A stretch of 64,000 bases of DNA, from assembly GCA_020636225.1 (NCBI GenBank), contig JACJYI010000004.1:620001-684000 (forward strand), given 5' to 3'. The notes beneath the pieces are model-generated. The model ran no database searches. It was not told where the DNA came from and saw nothing but the letters and a program-made list of their open reading frames with translations. The DNA comes from Lewinellaceae bacterium (lineage in GTDB: Bacteria; Bacteroidota; Bacteroidia; Chitinophagales; Saprospiraceae). Shown in pieces: positions 27,556-37,228 of this stretch (its first letter is position 1; each line of letters begins with the position of its first letter). The translations under genes and the position numbers were made by a program.

Positions 27556-27916
27556 CGCAAAGGCGCAAGGATCGCGGGAAAATTTAAGGCGCAAAGAGAT
27601 TTTGGATTTAATGACCACTAAGTCACCTAGGGGCTTAGTGTGGTGTTTTTAAAATTCTGCTAAAGAGCTTGAGGGTGTTCTGAAGTGGAGAGAGGTCACT
27701 GAGGGATTTTTTACCACAGAGGACACGGAGTCGCACAGAGTTTATTTTACCACTAAGAGCTTGGCGGTCCTCTGAAGTGGAGGTAGTCCACTAAGAAATC
27801 CAAAGTTTCTCTGCGAGCTCTCACTTGGCTGACGAGTAGCAGCATATCTGGCGTTGATGGGATATATCCATCTAATGGAAAACTTTCCTTTGCGATTTTG
27901 CGCCTCTGCGTGAAAT
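27556..27916. repeat. Dispersed ~360-bp repeat, unit 2
   Basis: A tandem copy of the preceding unit in the same order and orientation, differing by scattered substitutions. From 27917 to 28115 another part of the family follows (accacagaggtcacggagtc, then caccttcgtgaacttcgtg), which is also present upstream of the second CHAT gene. There is no gene in 27184-28115. Confidence 0.8.
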
Positions 27917-28115
27917 AGTTCTAGTAATGTCCTACAGTCTCCGGATCACCACAGAGGTCACGGAGTCACACAGAGTCTGAATGTAGAAGAATTTCATTGT
28001 GCACCTTCGTGAACTTCGTGTCTTCGTGGCAAGCAACGTTCCCTTCGTCTCTCCGTCTCTCCGTCCCTCATTTTTCGGTCATCCAACCACGACTGGAAAT
28101 CGCTACCTTTCGTCT

Positions 28116-31100
28116 ATGTGCAGCATCAGAAAGTGGTTTCTTCCGATCGTGTTGGTGTGCTGGTCCATGCCGCTCATGGCCCAGGTCCCCGATTCTCCGA
28201 CCATCCCCGAGGTGGACAGCTTGTGCCAAGTGGCCCAAAATCTGTCCGACCAGCAACAATTCGATGCTGCCCTGGAAATGATAGTGGCGGCGGCGAAGGT
28301 GGCGGTCAACCAAGGTGGGGAGGGTTCCGCTGCACAAGCCGTCTGCCGCCTGAACGAGGGCAGGATCCATTCTGCCAAAGGGGATTATCCGGAAGCGGAA
28401 CGGTGTTTCCAGGAAGCAAAGGCGATCGCGGAGAAGGTGTTCGGAAAGAATCATCGGGACTATGCGCAATGTCTGGTCGAATTGGGATTGTTGTACAGCG
28501 ACCTGGGTCGGTTGCAGGAAGCAGAAGCCGTTTTCCTGGAGGCGATGCCCATCTGGGAAGCTACCCTGGGAAAGGCGAATGCCGAGTATGCCTGGAATCT
28601 GAATAACCTGGGCATGCTCTATTATGATCTGGGGCAATATGCGAAGGCCGAAGGGCTCTATCAGGAATCCAGGTCCATCCGGGAAGCGACCCTGGGGAAG
28701 GTCCATCCGGTCTATGCCGGCAGCCTGATCAATCTGGGTATCCTGTATTGGAAGACTGGACAGCTGGACAAGGCCGAATCATTCTACCTCGAGGCCAAGT
28801 CCATCTTTGAGGAGCAGCTCCACGATACCAACCACCCGTTCTACCGGAATTGCCTCAGCAACCTGTCCATCGTCTATGTCTCCCAGGGACATTATGAGCA
28901 GGCCCAGCCCCTGTATATTCAGTCCCTGGCCCTGGTCGAGAAGTCGAAAGGAAAGGAGAACCCGGAGTATGCCAGGGGCCTGAACAACCTGGCCGTCCTC
29001 TACATGTACGATGGCAAGCTGGAAAAGGCCGAGCCATGCTACATCGAAGCCATCCGGATCCGGAAGAAGACCCTGGGTGAAGATCATATGCTGGTGGCCT
29101 CCAGCCTGAACAACCTCGCGGCCCTCTATGAGGAACTGGGTCAGTATGCCCAGGTGGAATCCCTCTATCTGGAGACCCTGGAGATCCGGAAAAAGGCCCT
29201 GGGAGCCGATCATCCCGATTATGCCCAGACACTGATCAACCTGGCGCTGTTTTACGAGCATACCGGCAATTTGGACAAGGCCGAAGCGATCTACCTGCAA
29301 GCCCTTCCCATCTTTGAGAACAGCTATGGCAAGGAACATCCGAGCTATGCCTCCAGCCTGAAGAATTTCGCCAATCTCTATCTGGCCAGGAAGCAATTCG
29401 ATCGGGCGGAGGCCTATTACCTGGAAGCCCGATCCATTCGTGAAGCAACGGTAGGGAAGATGCATCCGGAGTATGCCACCGACCTGGTCAATCTGGCCAT
29501 CCTGTATCTGGAGCAGAAGCGCGAGGCGGAAGCCGGGAAAGCCCTGCAGGAAGCCCGGACCATCCAGGACTCCACAGTCGGCGTCACTCATCCGGAATAC
29601 GCCAGGACATTGTTCTATCTGGGAGAGGTGGCCGTCAGACGGGGTGATCTGTCGAAGGGAGAAGCATTGCATGCGCAGGCGCGACAGGTCAGGGAAGCGG
29701 CTTACGGCCTGCAACATCCGGAGGTAGCCTACTCCCTGCAGCGCCTGGCCTGGGTGCACGAACGGCAGGGACGACAATCGGATACCGAACTGGATCTGGG
29801 AACATTGCTGGACCAGGTCCAGGCACGCCTGTCGAAGGCGACCTCCTTCCTGCCGGAACAGGAACTGGCCAGATATGTCCGGTCCTTCCGCCAGATCGGC
29901 GACCAGGTGGCGGATTGTGTCCAGGAGCGCAATGCCCGGGTGGAGAAGGCCGGCAGTCTGCCTGCGCTGCTCTACAACTACATCCTGTTCTACAAGGGCT
30001 TTCTGCTGTCTTCGGCGATCCGGTTGAAAAACCTGTCCGATCTTACCCCGGCATCCAGGGAGATCGACCTGCGACTGAAGAGTTACCGACGGCGCCTGGC
30101 AGAGCAATACGCACTTCCCCTGACGGACCGCAAGGGGGTTCCCGAGCTGGAAGAGCAGGCCCGCAACGCAGAGAAGGAACTGATCCAGACCGTGGCCGGA
30201 TTTGCCGAAGCCAGCCAGCAACTGACCTGGAAGGACATCCGGCAGGTGCTGCAAGCCGATCAGGCGGCGATCGAGTTCCTGCAATACACCCGCCTTACCG
30301 GCACACCGGACGAGAGCGTCGAATATGCCGCACTCATCATTCGATCGGACCGGGATCAACCGGAGTTTGTCCATCTGTTTTCCGAGGCGTCCATCAGCCG
30401 GGTCCTGCAGACGGATACCGACAGACGATCGGATTATGTCAACGACCTGTATGCATGGGCTGACCGGGGATTGGTCGCTGATGAGGAGCCTGTTCCAACG
30501 CTGTACCAGTTGATCTGGTCCCGCCTCGCTGCAACCGGATTGGCGGATATCCGCACGATCTACTATGCCCCTACCGGTGTCTTGCACCGTCTCAACCTGG
30601 GCGCCATTGCAGTGAATGATGAACAGGTGTTGTCGGATGTCTACCAGCTCATCGAGGTCAGTAGTACCCGCAGGTTGGTCGAGGGATCGAAAGATCCCGT
30701 CCGCCAGGACAATGCCACAGGCGTGGTCTTTGGCGGGTTGTATTTCGATCCGGATACCCTCGCCGGCCAGACCCCCTTGTCGGTGTCTGCTGAGGACCTG
30801 GTGGCCAGTCGTGGCCAGGTCACGGCCGACCAGGCGGGAAGTACCCGGCGGACCGGCAGCTGGTCCTACCTGAAGTGGACAGAAAAGGAAGCATCAGCGA
30901 TTAAAGGCATTCTGGACGGGGCGGGAATGGATTGCCGCGAACTGGACGGGTATGCCGGCACGGAAGAGGTGTTCAAGCAGATCTGTTCCGCAGGATCCTC
31001 CCCGGTCGTGTTGCACATGGCCACCCATGGATTCTTTTTTCCGGATCCGGGAGGGCAACAGCAGGATCAACAGGATCTGGCCTTTCAGGATTCGGAGAAT

Positions 31101-31529
31101 CCCATGATCCGCTCCGGACTGATCCTGGCCGGGGGAAACTACACCTGGCGCAACGGAAATCCCCTGCAACCGGGAAAGGAGGATGGCATCCTCACCGCCT
31201 ACGAGATCAGCCAGATGAATTTGTCCAATACCGAACTGGTGGTCCTCTCTGCCTGCGAGACCGGGCTGGGAGATATCGAGGGCAATGAGGGCGTATATGG
31301 ATTGCAACGCGCTTTCAAGATCGCCGGGGCCAAGTACCTGATCATGTCCCTGTGGCAGGTTCCTGACCGGGAGACCATGCAATTCATGACCACCTTCTAC
31401 CGCAACTGGCTGGAGCCGGAGGATGGCGGGAAGATGACCATTCCCGAGGCGTTCCGAAAGACCCAGCTGGAAATGCGGGACCGGTTTTTCAATCCGTATT
31501 CGTGGGCGGGGTTTGTGTTGGTGGAGTGA
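28116..31529 (+). CDS. Secreted TPR-CHAT protease-like protein 1
   Basis: The start at ATG 28116 gives a signal peptide (MCSIRKWFLPIVLVCWSMPL...AQ) and 1,137 residues. The frame continues upstream into repeat DNA. Residues ~40-600 are about a dozen kinesin-light-chain-type TPRs of ~42 residues with the consensus SLNNLAxLY...AExLYLEA...LGKxHPxYA. The C-terminal CHAT caspase-like domain has catalytic His in HMATHGFFFP (~971) and Cys in LSACETGLGD (~1047). CHAT proteases are cysteine peptidases that cut specific partners, as in gasdermin and TPR-CHAT systems, although many Bacteroidota copies are secreted and uncharacterised. A paralogue lies 1.8 kb downstream. A defence role is possible, but the signal peptide argues for a periplasmic or envelope role. 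Confidence 0.9.
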   Translation: MCSIRKWFLPIVLVCWSMPLMAQVPDSPTIPEVDSLCQVAQNLSDQQQFDAALEMIVAAAKVAVNQGGEGSAAQAVCRLNEGRIHSAKGDYPEAERCFQEAKAIAEKVFGKNHRDYAQCLVELGLLYSDLGRLQEAEAVFLEAMPIWEATLGKANAEYAWNLNNLGMLYYDLGQYAKAEGLYQESRSIREATLGKVHPVYAGSLINLGILYWKTGQLDKAESFYLEAKSIFEEQLHDTNHPFYRNCLSNLSIVYVSQGHYEQAQPLYIQSLALVEKSKGKENPEYARGLNNLAVLYMYDGKLEKAEPCYIEAIRIRKKTLGEDHMLVASSLNNLAALYEELGQYAQVESLYLETLEIRKKALGADHPDYAQTLINLALFYEHTGNLDKAEAIYLQALPIFENSYGKEHPSYASSLKNFANLYLARKQFDRAEAYYLEARSIREATVGKMHPEYATDLVNLAILYLEQKREAEAGKALQEARTIQDSTVGVTHPEYARTLFYLGEVAVRRGDLSKGEALHAQARQVREAAYGLQHPEVAYSLQRLAWVHERQGRQSDTELDLGTLLDQVQARLSKATSFLPEQELARYVRSFRQIGDQVADCVQERNARVEKAGSLPALLYNYILFYKGFLLSSAIRLKNLSDLTPASREIDLRLKSYRRRLAEQYALPLTDRKGVPELEEQARNAEKELIQTVAGFAEASQQLTWKDIRQVLQADQAAIEFLQYTRLTGTPDESVEYAALIIRSDRDQPEFVHLFSEASISRVLQTDTDRRSDYVNDLYAWADRGLVADEEPVPTLYQLIWSRLAATGLADIRTIYYAPTGVLHRLNLGAIAVNDEQVLSDVYQLIEVSSTRRLVEGSKDPVRQDNATGVVFGGLYFDPDTLAGQTPLSVSAEDLVASRGQVTADQAGSTRRTGSWSYLKWTEKEASAIKGILDGAGMDCRELDGYAGTEEVFKQICSAGSSPVVLHMATHGFFFPDPGGQQQDQQDLAFQDSENPMIRSGLILAGGNYTWRNGNPLQPGKEDGILTAYEISQMNLSNTELVVLSACETGLGDIEGNEGVYGLQRAFKIAGAKYLIMSLWQVPDRETMQFMTTFYRNWLEPEDGGKMTIPEAFRKTQLEMRDRFFNPYSWAGFVLVE

Positions 31530-31549
31530 TGTAAAGTCGGAAGGCGGAA

Positions 31550-32912
31550 ATCGCCCGCCTGTTTTCTATGGGTTAAGCAATCATATGTTGAAAATTTGGA
31601 TCATACATAGTGTCATCCCTGACGAGGGCAAAGATTCGGTGCAAGATTTTGTTCCGAACGGCATTTAGAACACTCATTTTATGTTTTCCCTCAGCCACTT
31701 TTCTACAGTAGTAGTCACTCAGCTCTCCTGGGACGGCAATTGCCGATCTGGCACATTGATGGAGCAAGGTTTTGATCCGTTTATTTGCCCTCGGGCTAAC
31801 ATGACGCTTGCCTTTGTAGAGGCCTGAAGAGTACTCGAAAGGAGCGACACCGGCAGCACAGGCTAATTTTTTAGCATTTTCATATTTAGTGAACTCATTG
31901 GTTTCTATCATCAATGCGACAGCAGTCACCATGCCAACCCCCTTTACAGAGGTGATTTGATCAACTTTGCGGCTCACCTGAGCATCTTGTTCGATGATCT
32001 GCTGGATCTGCTTGTCAATGTTCTTGATCCGCTCATTGATCTGTTCGATAACCGGTGTGGAGTTTTCACTGACCAAACAAGCCATCTCCGGCTTTGAAAA
32101 TGAATTGAGTTCTTTCATTGGCAGGGTTAACATCGTCTTGGCTCGAATGAGTCTGGATCGTAGACTGGCCATAACACTCAATTTTCTAATGACATCTCTT
32201 GGAGGCGTCCAGAGTCTTGCTTTGTCTTGAAAGCGAACACCATAGATGGCAATTCGCTCTGCATCTATGGCGTCGTTTTTACCTCTTGTCATGCCACTTG
32301 ATGATTTGATATGTGAGGCATGCTCAACCCATGTAGGCACTTTTTTAGCCCAAAGAACTTCGAGAAGTAGATTGCCATACACACCGGTTGACTCCATGAC
32401 AACCAACATTTGGCTCAGGGTCACATCAAACGATTTTCTTAAAGTGGTAAGCGTTGCTCGGATGTCCGTTTTGCAGTTATCAATTTGGCCTTGCCAAACC
32501 TTGGCTCCATCTTTGATGAGACATAGATCGAGCCATTCCTTACTGACATCGACTCCTAACGTGGCACAAAAGTTCATTTTGACTTACATTTAGATGTTTG
32601 AAATGTGATAGGAATCTTAAGCTGCGCCGAGACCCTACTAGTAGGTTTTAATACCTGATTTTCTATCTGGCCTTGATGCTTAAGAAAGCCGGGTTGGGAT
32701 TGCAACAGGCGCTGGGCTTCAAAACCCACGGCAGGCCTAATTCGCCCATCCCGGCTCCTATCATTTATCCATAAGATGGCAGCAAAGAGTTTTCCACTTT
32801 TACACATTCGCTAACAAAAAGAAGAAAGAAGCAAAGAAGAAAAATACATATGATGATAATGACTATGTATTCAATTCTGACCTCTTTGCAAACCTAAGGG
32901 CCGGCGAGGCAG
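31550..32912 (-). mobile_element. IS110-family insertion element
   Basis: About 1.36 kb carrying one transposase. The limits come from comparison with the 3' flank of the second CHAT gene. There ttaaagtcggaaggcggaaaagtagaattt runs uninterrupted (36331-36361). Here the same text is split after ggaaggcggaa (31539-31549) and resumes with ggaaggcggaaaagtag (from 32913). The 11-bp ggaaggcggaa therefore flanks both sides. No terminal inverted repeats were noted, as expected for IS110. The region 32578-32912 beyond the transposase has no gene, and its hairpin ctactagtag could belong to the element end. Confidence 0.75.
31573..32577 (-). CDS. IS110-family transposase
   Basis: 334 residues. The N-terminal DEDD (RuvC-like) nuclease domain has D9 in GVDVSKEWLDL, a Glu in VVMESTGVYG (~62), and the paired acidic KNDAIDAERIA (~105). 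The C-terminal transposase_20 domain carries KGVGMVTAVAL, a helix-hairpin-helix-like segment, and ACAAGVAPFEYSSG with the Ser nucleophile region typical of IS110/IS1111 serine-like chemistry. Full length and uninterrupted, so it may be active. IS110 elements can encode a bridge RNA in their non-coding ends. Here the ~335 bp upstream of the transposase start (32578-32912) would be the place to look. Confidence 0.95.
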   Translation of the reverse strand: MNFCATLGVDVSKEWLDLCLIKDGAKVWQGQIDNCKTDIRATLTTLRKSFDVTLSQMLVVMESTGVYGNLLLEVLWAKKVPTWVEHASHIKSSSGMTRGKNDAIDAERIAIYGVRFQDKARLWTPPRDVIRKLSVMASLRSRLIRAKTMLTLPMKELNSFSKPEMACLVSENSTPVIEQINERIKNIDKQIQQIIEQDAQVSRKVDQITSVKGVGMVTAVALMIETNEFTKYENAKKLACAAGVAPFEYSSGLYKGKRHVSPRANKRIKTLLHQCARSAIAVPGELSDYYCRKVAEGKHKMSVLNAVRNKILHRIFALVRDDTMYDPNFQHMIA

Positions 32913-32923
32913 GGAAGGCGGAA

Positions 32924-33170
32924 AAGTAGAATTTACCACTGAGTCACTGAGGGCACTGGAGAGGTGGAATGGGCATTTTACTGGAGAGATTGGGGGTGCT
33001 GTGAAGTAGAAAGAGAGCACTAAGAGATACTGGATGAATCAGTCTCTTCGTCTCCAATGACCACAGAGGGCACGGAGTCACACAGAGTTTTCATTCAGTA
33101 GAAATTCTTTGTGCACCTTCGTAAACTTCGTGTCTTTGTGGCAAATAACGTTCCCTTCGTCCTGGTTGTA
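32924..33170. repeat. Dispersed repeat upstream of second CHAT gene
   Basis: Contains accactgagtcactgagggcactgg, gaagtagaaagagagcactaagag, ccacagagggcacggagtcacacagag and caccttcgtaaacttcgtgtc, in the same order as upstream of the first CHAT gene (27917-28060). The following 33171-33325 has palindromes (ccccgagtactcgggg near 33205) and no gene. Confidence 0.7.
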
Positions 33171-33325
33171 CCACAGAGGGCCCAGACGCTTACAGTCTGT
33201 ATCCACCCCGAGTACTCGGGGCTAAATCGGCCATCGTCTGGGCACGGAGATTTACAACGGTTTGCCGTAGTCGTGATGGAAGTTTCCTATCTTCAATGGT
33301 GTTCTGGTGCAATATAGGGAACCCA

Positions 33326-36300
33326 ATGAGAGTAGTTTTTCTGATTTGTTTCCAACTTTTCTGCTCCATTCTGTGCGCCCAATTGGTGGACTCCACGGTC
33401 ATCCGTCAAGTGGATAGCCTTGTCCAAATATCTCGAACCCTCACGGGAAAAGGTGAATATGATCAAGCCCTGGAAGTCAATGCATCCGCAGAGAAACTGG
33501 CATTGAAACATCTGGGTTATGAGTCAGCAGCGTACGGGAGTTGCTGCTTTAACCATGGAAGAGTACTCTATTTCAAGGAAGATTTCCAGGAAGCAGAAAA
33601 ATGGTATCTCAAAGGAAAGGCCATTATCGAGGAAGTTGTAGGGAAAAGGCATGTCGATTATGCCAAGGTACTGAGCAACCTGGCAATTCTTCATAAGGAC
33701 TTATGCAATTACAGGGAGGCGGAATCGCTATATCTTGAAGCAAAAGAAATTTTTAGAGATGTGTTTGGTGAAGAGCACCTCTATTATGCCAGATGCTTGA
33801 ATAACCTTGCCATCCTTTACCTGGATATGGGCCTCTACGAACTAGCGGAACCCTTATATGTGGAAGCGAAGGACATCCGTGAAAAATTGGTCGGAAGTAA
33901 GCATCCTGATTATTCCGCCAGCTTGAACAACCTGGCGGTCCTGTATTGGCATATGGGTAAATTGGAAGAGGCGGAATCCCTTTACATAGAGTCCAGGGCG
34001 ATCTGGGAAGAAGTGCTCGGAAAGGAGCATCCAAATTATGCCAGCAGCCTGAACAACCTTGCTATTCTGTATGTGGAAATGGGTAACTACGTACAGGCTG
34101 AACCACTCTATCTGGAAGCAAGGGATATCCGCGAAAAAGTGTTCGGAAAAGAGCATCCTGACTATGCTGAATGCTTGAACAATCTGGCAAACCTGTATTC
34201 CCGTTTGCGCCAATACGAAAAAGCTGAACTACTCTATTTGGAGTCCTTAGATATTCGAGAAAGTGTGTTCGGTAAATCGCATCTCGAATATGCTCAAACG
34301 CTGAACAATCTGGCAGTTTTCTATCGAAGGATGGGGAATTTCGAAAAAGCCGAATCACGTTCTCTCGAGTCAATAGCTGTCCTGGAAAAACTACTGGGGA
34401 AGCAACATCCGACGTATGCCTCTGGTCTGAATAATTTGGCTCTCCTATACCAGGATATGGGCGATGTTGGAAAGGCAGAATTGCTTTGGTTAGAGACCAA
34501 TGAGATTCGGGAGCAAGTGCTCGGCAAAGGGCATCCAGATCATATAACAAGTCTGAACAACCTGGCGAATTTGTATGAAGAGCTATATCGGTATTCAGAT
34601 TCTGAGCCATTGCTGCGAGAGGCCCATATCCGCTCACGAATCAGCTTGGTCAATGCCACGTCGTTTCTTTCCGAACAGGAACTTGCCAAATATGTAGCCA
34701 CATTTCAATATAACAGAGATGAATTGAATTCACACTTGCTGGCACGTCATGCCAAAGGAGCACCGCACGGAATTCTACCTTCACTGGTTTACGACCATGC
34801 TCTGTTTTATAAAGGGTTCCTCCTGTCGGCTGCTTCCAGGCTGAATTCGCTTGCATTGGCATCACCTGAGTCAGTGGAGATCAATCTCCGGCTCAAAGGA
34901 TATCGTCGCCGTCTGGCCGCTGAATATACCAAGCCGATCGCCGAACGAAAAGGCATTGCCGATCTGGAGGAAAAAGCCAACCTGGCTGAAAAGGAACTGG
35001 CCCGCACAGTGGCAGGTTATGCGGAAGCTCTCCGCCAGGTCAAGTGGGAGGAGGTACAGGCTACGTTGTCGAAAGACGCTATCGCCCTGGAATTTGTGCA
35101 TTTCCGGGTCAATTTTCCCAATCAACCAGACAGTGTACAGTATGCTGTGTTGTTGTTGCGGCCTGGAGCACAACAGCCTTTGTTCATCCCCCTCTTTGAG
35201 GAAACAGAATTCGACCACCGTTTAGCTACCGATAAAGAGCGTAAGTCGGATTATGTCAATGACCTTTATGCCTGGGCCGGTCGGGGCCTGGTCGAATTGG
35301 GCAGTGAAGAAAAATCCCTTTACGATCTGATCTGGTCAAAAATTGAAGCGGCGGGCCTCGAAAGCATTCAGACGGTGTATTATTCACCCTCAGGCGTGTT
35401 ACACCGTCTGAATCTGGGCGCCATCGCCGTTGATGATGAGACCATCCTTTCCGACCGCTATAACCTGGTCGCCTTGAACAGCACCCGGCAATTGGTCATT
35501 CCTTCTACCCTCACCATTGGCGCCAATGATGCCCTCCTGGTCGGTGGGGTGAACTTTGAAACAGATTCTATCCAATCGACGGTTGATGAGCAACTTCTCC
35601 TGGCCAGTCGTTCCGCTGCAGATGCCTCGACCCAATCCGGTTCCCGCGGCGGCTCCTGGTCCTACCTCAAATGGACGGAAAAAGAGGTGGAAAACATCAC
35701 CACCACGCTAGCTGAAGGAGGATGTCAAGCAACCCGGTTAAGCGGTTCTGATGCAACCGAAGAGGCCATCAAAGCCATCGGCAAAAAGGGATCCTCCCCT
35801 CGTATCCTGCACATTGCCACCCATGGATTCTTTTTCCCAGACCCCGCTGCGGTCAGCGGTGTGCGGTCAGCGGTCGAAATGGATCATGAAGCTGTATTCA
35901 AGTGGTCGGACAACCCCATGATCCGCTCTGGCCTCATCCTGGCCGGCGGCAATTATGCCTGGCAGCATGGCCGTGCGGTCAGTCCCGACAAGGAAGACGG
36001 CATCCTCACCGCCTACGAGATCAGCCAGATGAACCTGTCCAATACTGAGCTCGTGGTCCTCTCTGCCTGTGAGACGGGCCTGGGGGATATCCAGGGCAAC
36101 GAAGGCGTGTATGGCCTGCAACGGGCCTTCAAGATCGCCGGAGCGAAATACCTGATCATGTCCCTGTGGCAGGTACCCGACCGGGAGACCATGCAGTTCA
36201 TGACCACGTTCTACAAGAATTGGCTGGAGGAACAGATGACCATCCCCGATGCCTTCCGCAAGACCCAGCTGGAGATGCGGGACCGGTTTTTCAATCCGTA

Positions 36301-36331
36301 TTCGTGGGCGGGGTTCGTGCTGGTGGAGTGA
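33326..36331 (+). CDS. Secreted TPR-CHAT protease-like protein 2
   Basis: I choose ATG 33326, which gives the signal peptide MRVVFLICFQLFCSILCAQ and 1,001 residues. Residues ~40-460 are roughly ten TPRs of the ~42-residue type. The CHAT domain has His ~833 in HIATHGFFFP and Cys ~915 in LSACETGLGD. The last ~120 residues are nearly identical to those of the first CHAT protein, while the TPR part has diverged in sequence and repeat number. The two are tandem paralogues whose flanks are duplicated too. Variable TPR arrays on a constant protease suggest different binding partners. No substrate gene is recognisable nearby. Confidence 0.9.
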   Translation: MRVVFLICFQLFCSILCAQLVDSTVIRQVDSLVQISRTLTGKGEYDQALEVNASAEKLALKHLGYESAAYGSCCFNHGRVLYFKEDFQEAEKWYLKGKAIIEEVVGKRHVDYAKVLSNLAILHKDLCNYREAESLYLEAKEIFRDVFGEEHLYYARCLNNLAILYLDMGLYELAEPLYVEAKDIREKLVGSKHPDYSASLNNLAVLYWHMGKLEEAESLYIESRAIWEEVLGKEHPNYASSLNNLAILYVEMGNYVQAEPLYLEARDIREKVFGKEHPDYAECLNNLANLYSRLRQYEKAELLYLESLDIRESVFGKSHLEYAQTLNNLAVFYRRMGNFEKAESRSLESIAVLEKLLGKQHPTYASGLNNLALLYQDMGDVGKAELLWLETNEIREQVLGKGHPDHITSLNNLANLYEELYRYSDSEPLLREAHIRSRISLVNATSFLSEQELAKYVATFQYNRDELNSHLLARHAKGAPHGILPSLVYDHALFYKGFLLSAASRLNSLALASPESVEINLRLKGYRRRLAAEYTKPIAERKGIADLEEKANLAEKELARTVAGYAEALRQVKWEEVQATLSKDAIALEFVHFRVNFPNQPDSVQYAVLLLRPGAQQPLFIPLFEETEFDHRLATDKERKSDYVNDLYAWAGRGLVELGSEEKSLYDLIWSKIEAAGLESIQTVYYSPSGVLHRLNLGAIAVDDETILSDRYNLVALNSTRQLVIPSTLTIGANDALLVGGVNFETDSIQSTVDEQLLLASRSAADASTQSGSRGGSWSYLKWTEKEVENITTTLAEGGCQATRLSGSDATEEAIKAIGKKGSSPRILHIATHGFFFPDPAAVSGVRSAVEMDHEAVFKWSDNPMIRSGLILAGGNYAWQHGRAVSPDKEDGILTAYEISQMNLSNTELVVLSACETGLGDIQGNEGVYGLQRAFKIAGAKYLIMSLWQVPDRETMQFMTTFYKNWLEEQMTIPDAFRKTQLEMRDRFFNPYSWAGFVLVE

Positions 36332-36339
36332 TTTAAAGT

Positions 36340-36800
36340 CGGAAGGCGGAAAAGTAGAATTTACCACAGAGGTCACAGAGTCGCACAGAGTTTATTTTAC
36401 CACTAAGTCACGAAGGCCACTATGGAGGTAGAATGGAATTTCTGCAAGAGAGCTAGAGAGTGTTTTGAAGTGGAGAGAGGCCACTAAAAAATCCAAGATT
36501 TCTCTGCGAGCTTTCACCTGGCTGACAAGTAGAAAAATGTCAGGCGTTGAACCAGTGTATCCAGTTCGTGGAAGACTCTCCTTTGCGACATAGCGCCTCT
36601 GCGAGAAATGGATCACCACAGAGGGCACAGAGTCACACAGAGTTTTCATGCACTAGAAATTCCTGGTGCACCTTCGTGATCTTCGTGTCTTCGTGGCAAT
36701 CAATGGTCCCTTCATCTCTTCATTTCGGTATTACCACAGAGTCACACAGAGTTTCACAGAGGAGGCTGCAGCTTCCTTCTTGAAAAAAAGTCAACTATAG
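36340..36800. repeat. Dispersed repeat cluster after second CHAT gene
   Basis: Another copy of the ~360-bp family: accacagaggtcacagagtcg, accactaagtcacgaaggcc, gaagtggagagaggccac, ctctgcgagctttcacctgg, cctttgcgacatagcgcc, then accacagagggcacagagtc and caccttcgtgatcttcgtg. No gene occupies 36332-36844. Short open frames across it repeat the same translated words as other copies. Confidence 0.75.
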
Positions 36801-36844
36801 TTTACCTTTGAAGATAAAGTATTTGGAGGTCTTGCGTCAGGCAG

Positions 36845-37228
36845 ATGAAAAAGAAGAAGATCTATATTACAGTAGAAAAGACAGATACCGGCTACTCTGC
36901 ATTTACAGAAGACGAACAAGTCTATTCGACCGGCCAGAATATTCCGGAATTATACAAGAATCTGATCGAAGCGCTTGAATTGGCCAGCGATGATCCAGAA
37001 GCGGTGATCACTACGGATCAATTGCAATTGAATCTGGATTTGCAGCAGTTTTTTAAATACTATAAAGTGATCAATGCCAATTTTCTGGCCGAAAGAATTG
37101 GCATGAATCCAACGTTGCTTTCCCAATATGTGAGTGGAACGAAAAGACCATCTGCCAGGCAGAAGGAGAAAATCATTCAGGGAATCCACATGATCGGGAG
37201 GGAGTTGGCGGAGCTCCAGTTTGTGTGA
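36845..37228 (+). CDS. Orphan HicB-like antitoxin with C-terminal HTH
   Basis: 127 residues. The N-terminal ~50 residues (KKIYITVEKTDTGYSAFTED, then STGQNIPELYKNLIEALEL) match the HicB partial RNase-H fold. Residues ~70-120 form an XRE-type helix-turn-helix: NANFLAERIGMNPTLLSQYVSG then RPSARQKEK. HicB antitoxins bind HicA toxins and repress their operon. No HicA-like frame is visible on either side; the flanks are repeats. The gene may be an orphan regulator, or its toxin may have been lost. Its setting between repeat blocks suggests insertion with or between them. Confidence 0.82.
   Translation: MKKKKIYITVEKTDTGYSAFTEDEQVYSTGQNIPELYKNLIEALELASDDPEAVITTDQLQLNLDLQQFFKYYKVINANFLAERIGMNPTLLSQYVSGTKRPSARQKEKIIQGIHMIGRELAELQFV

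Noticed and set aside
28779..30587. Minus-strand open frame of 602 codons opposite the first CHAT gene
   Set aside because: The frame arises from the repetitive TPR codons on the other strand; no domain or start signal.
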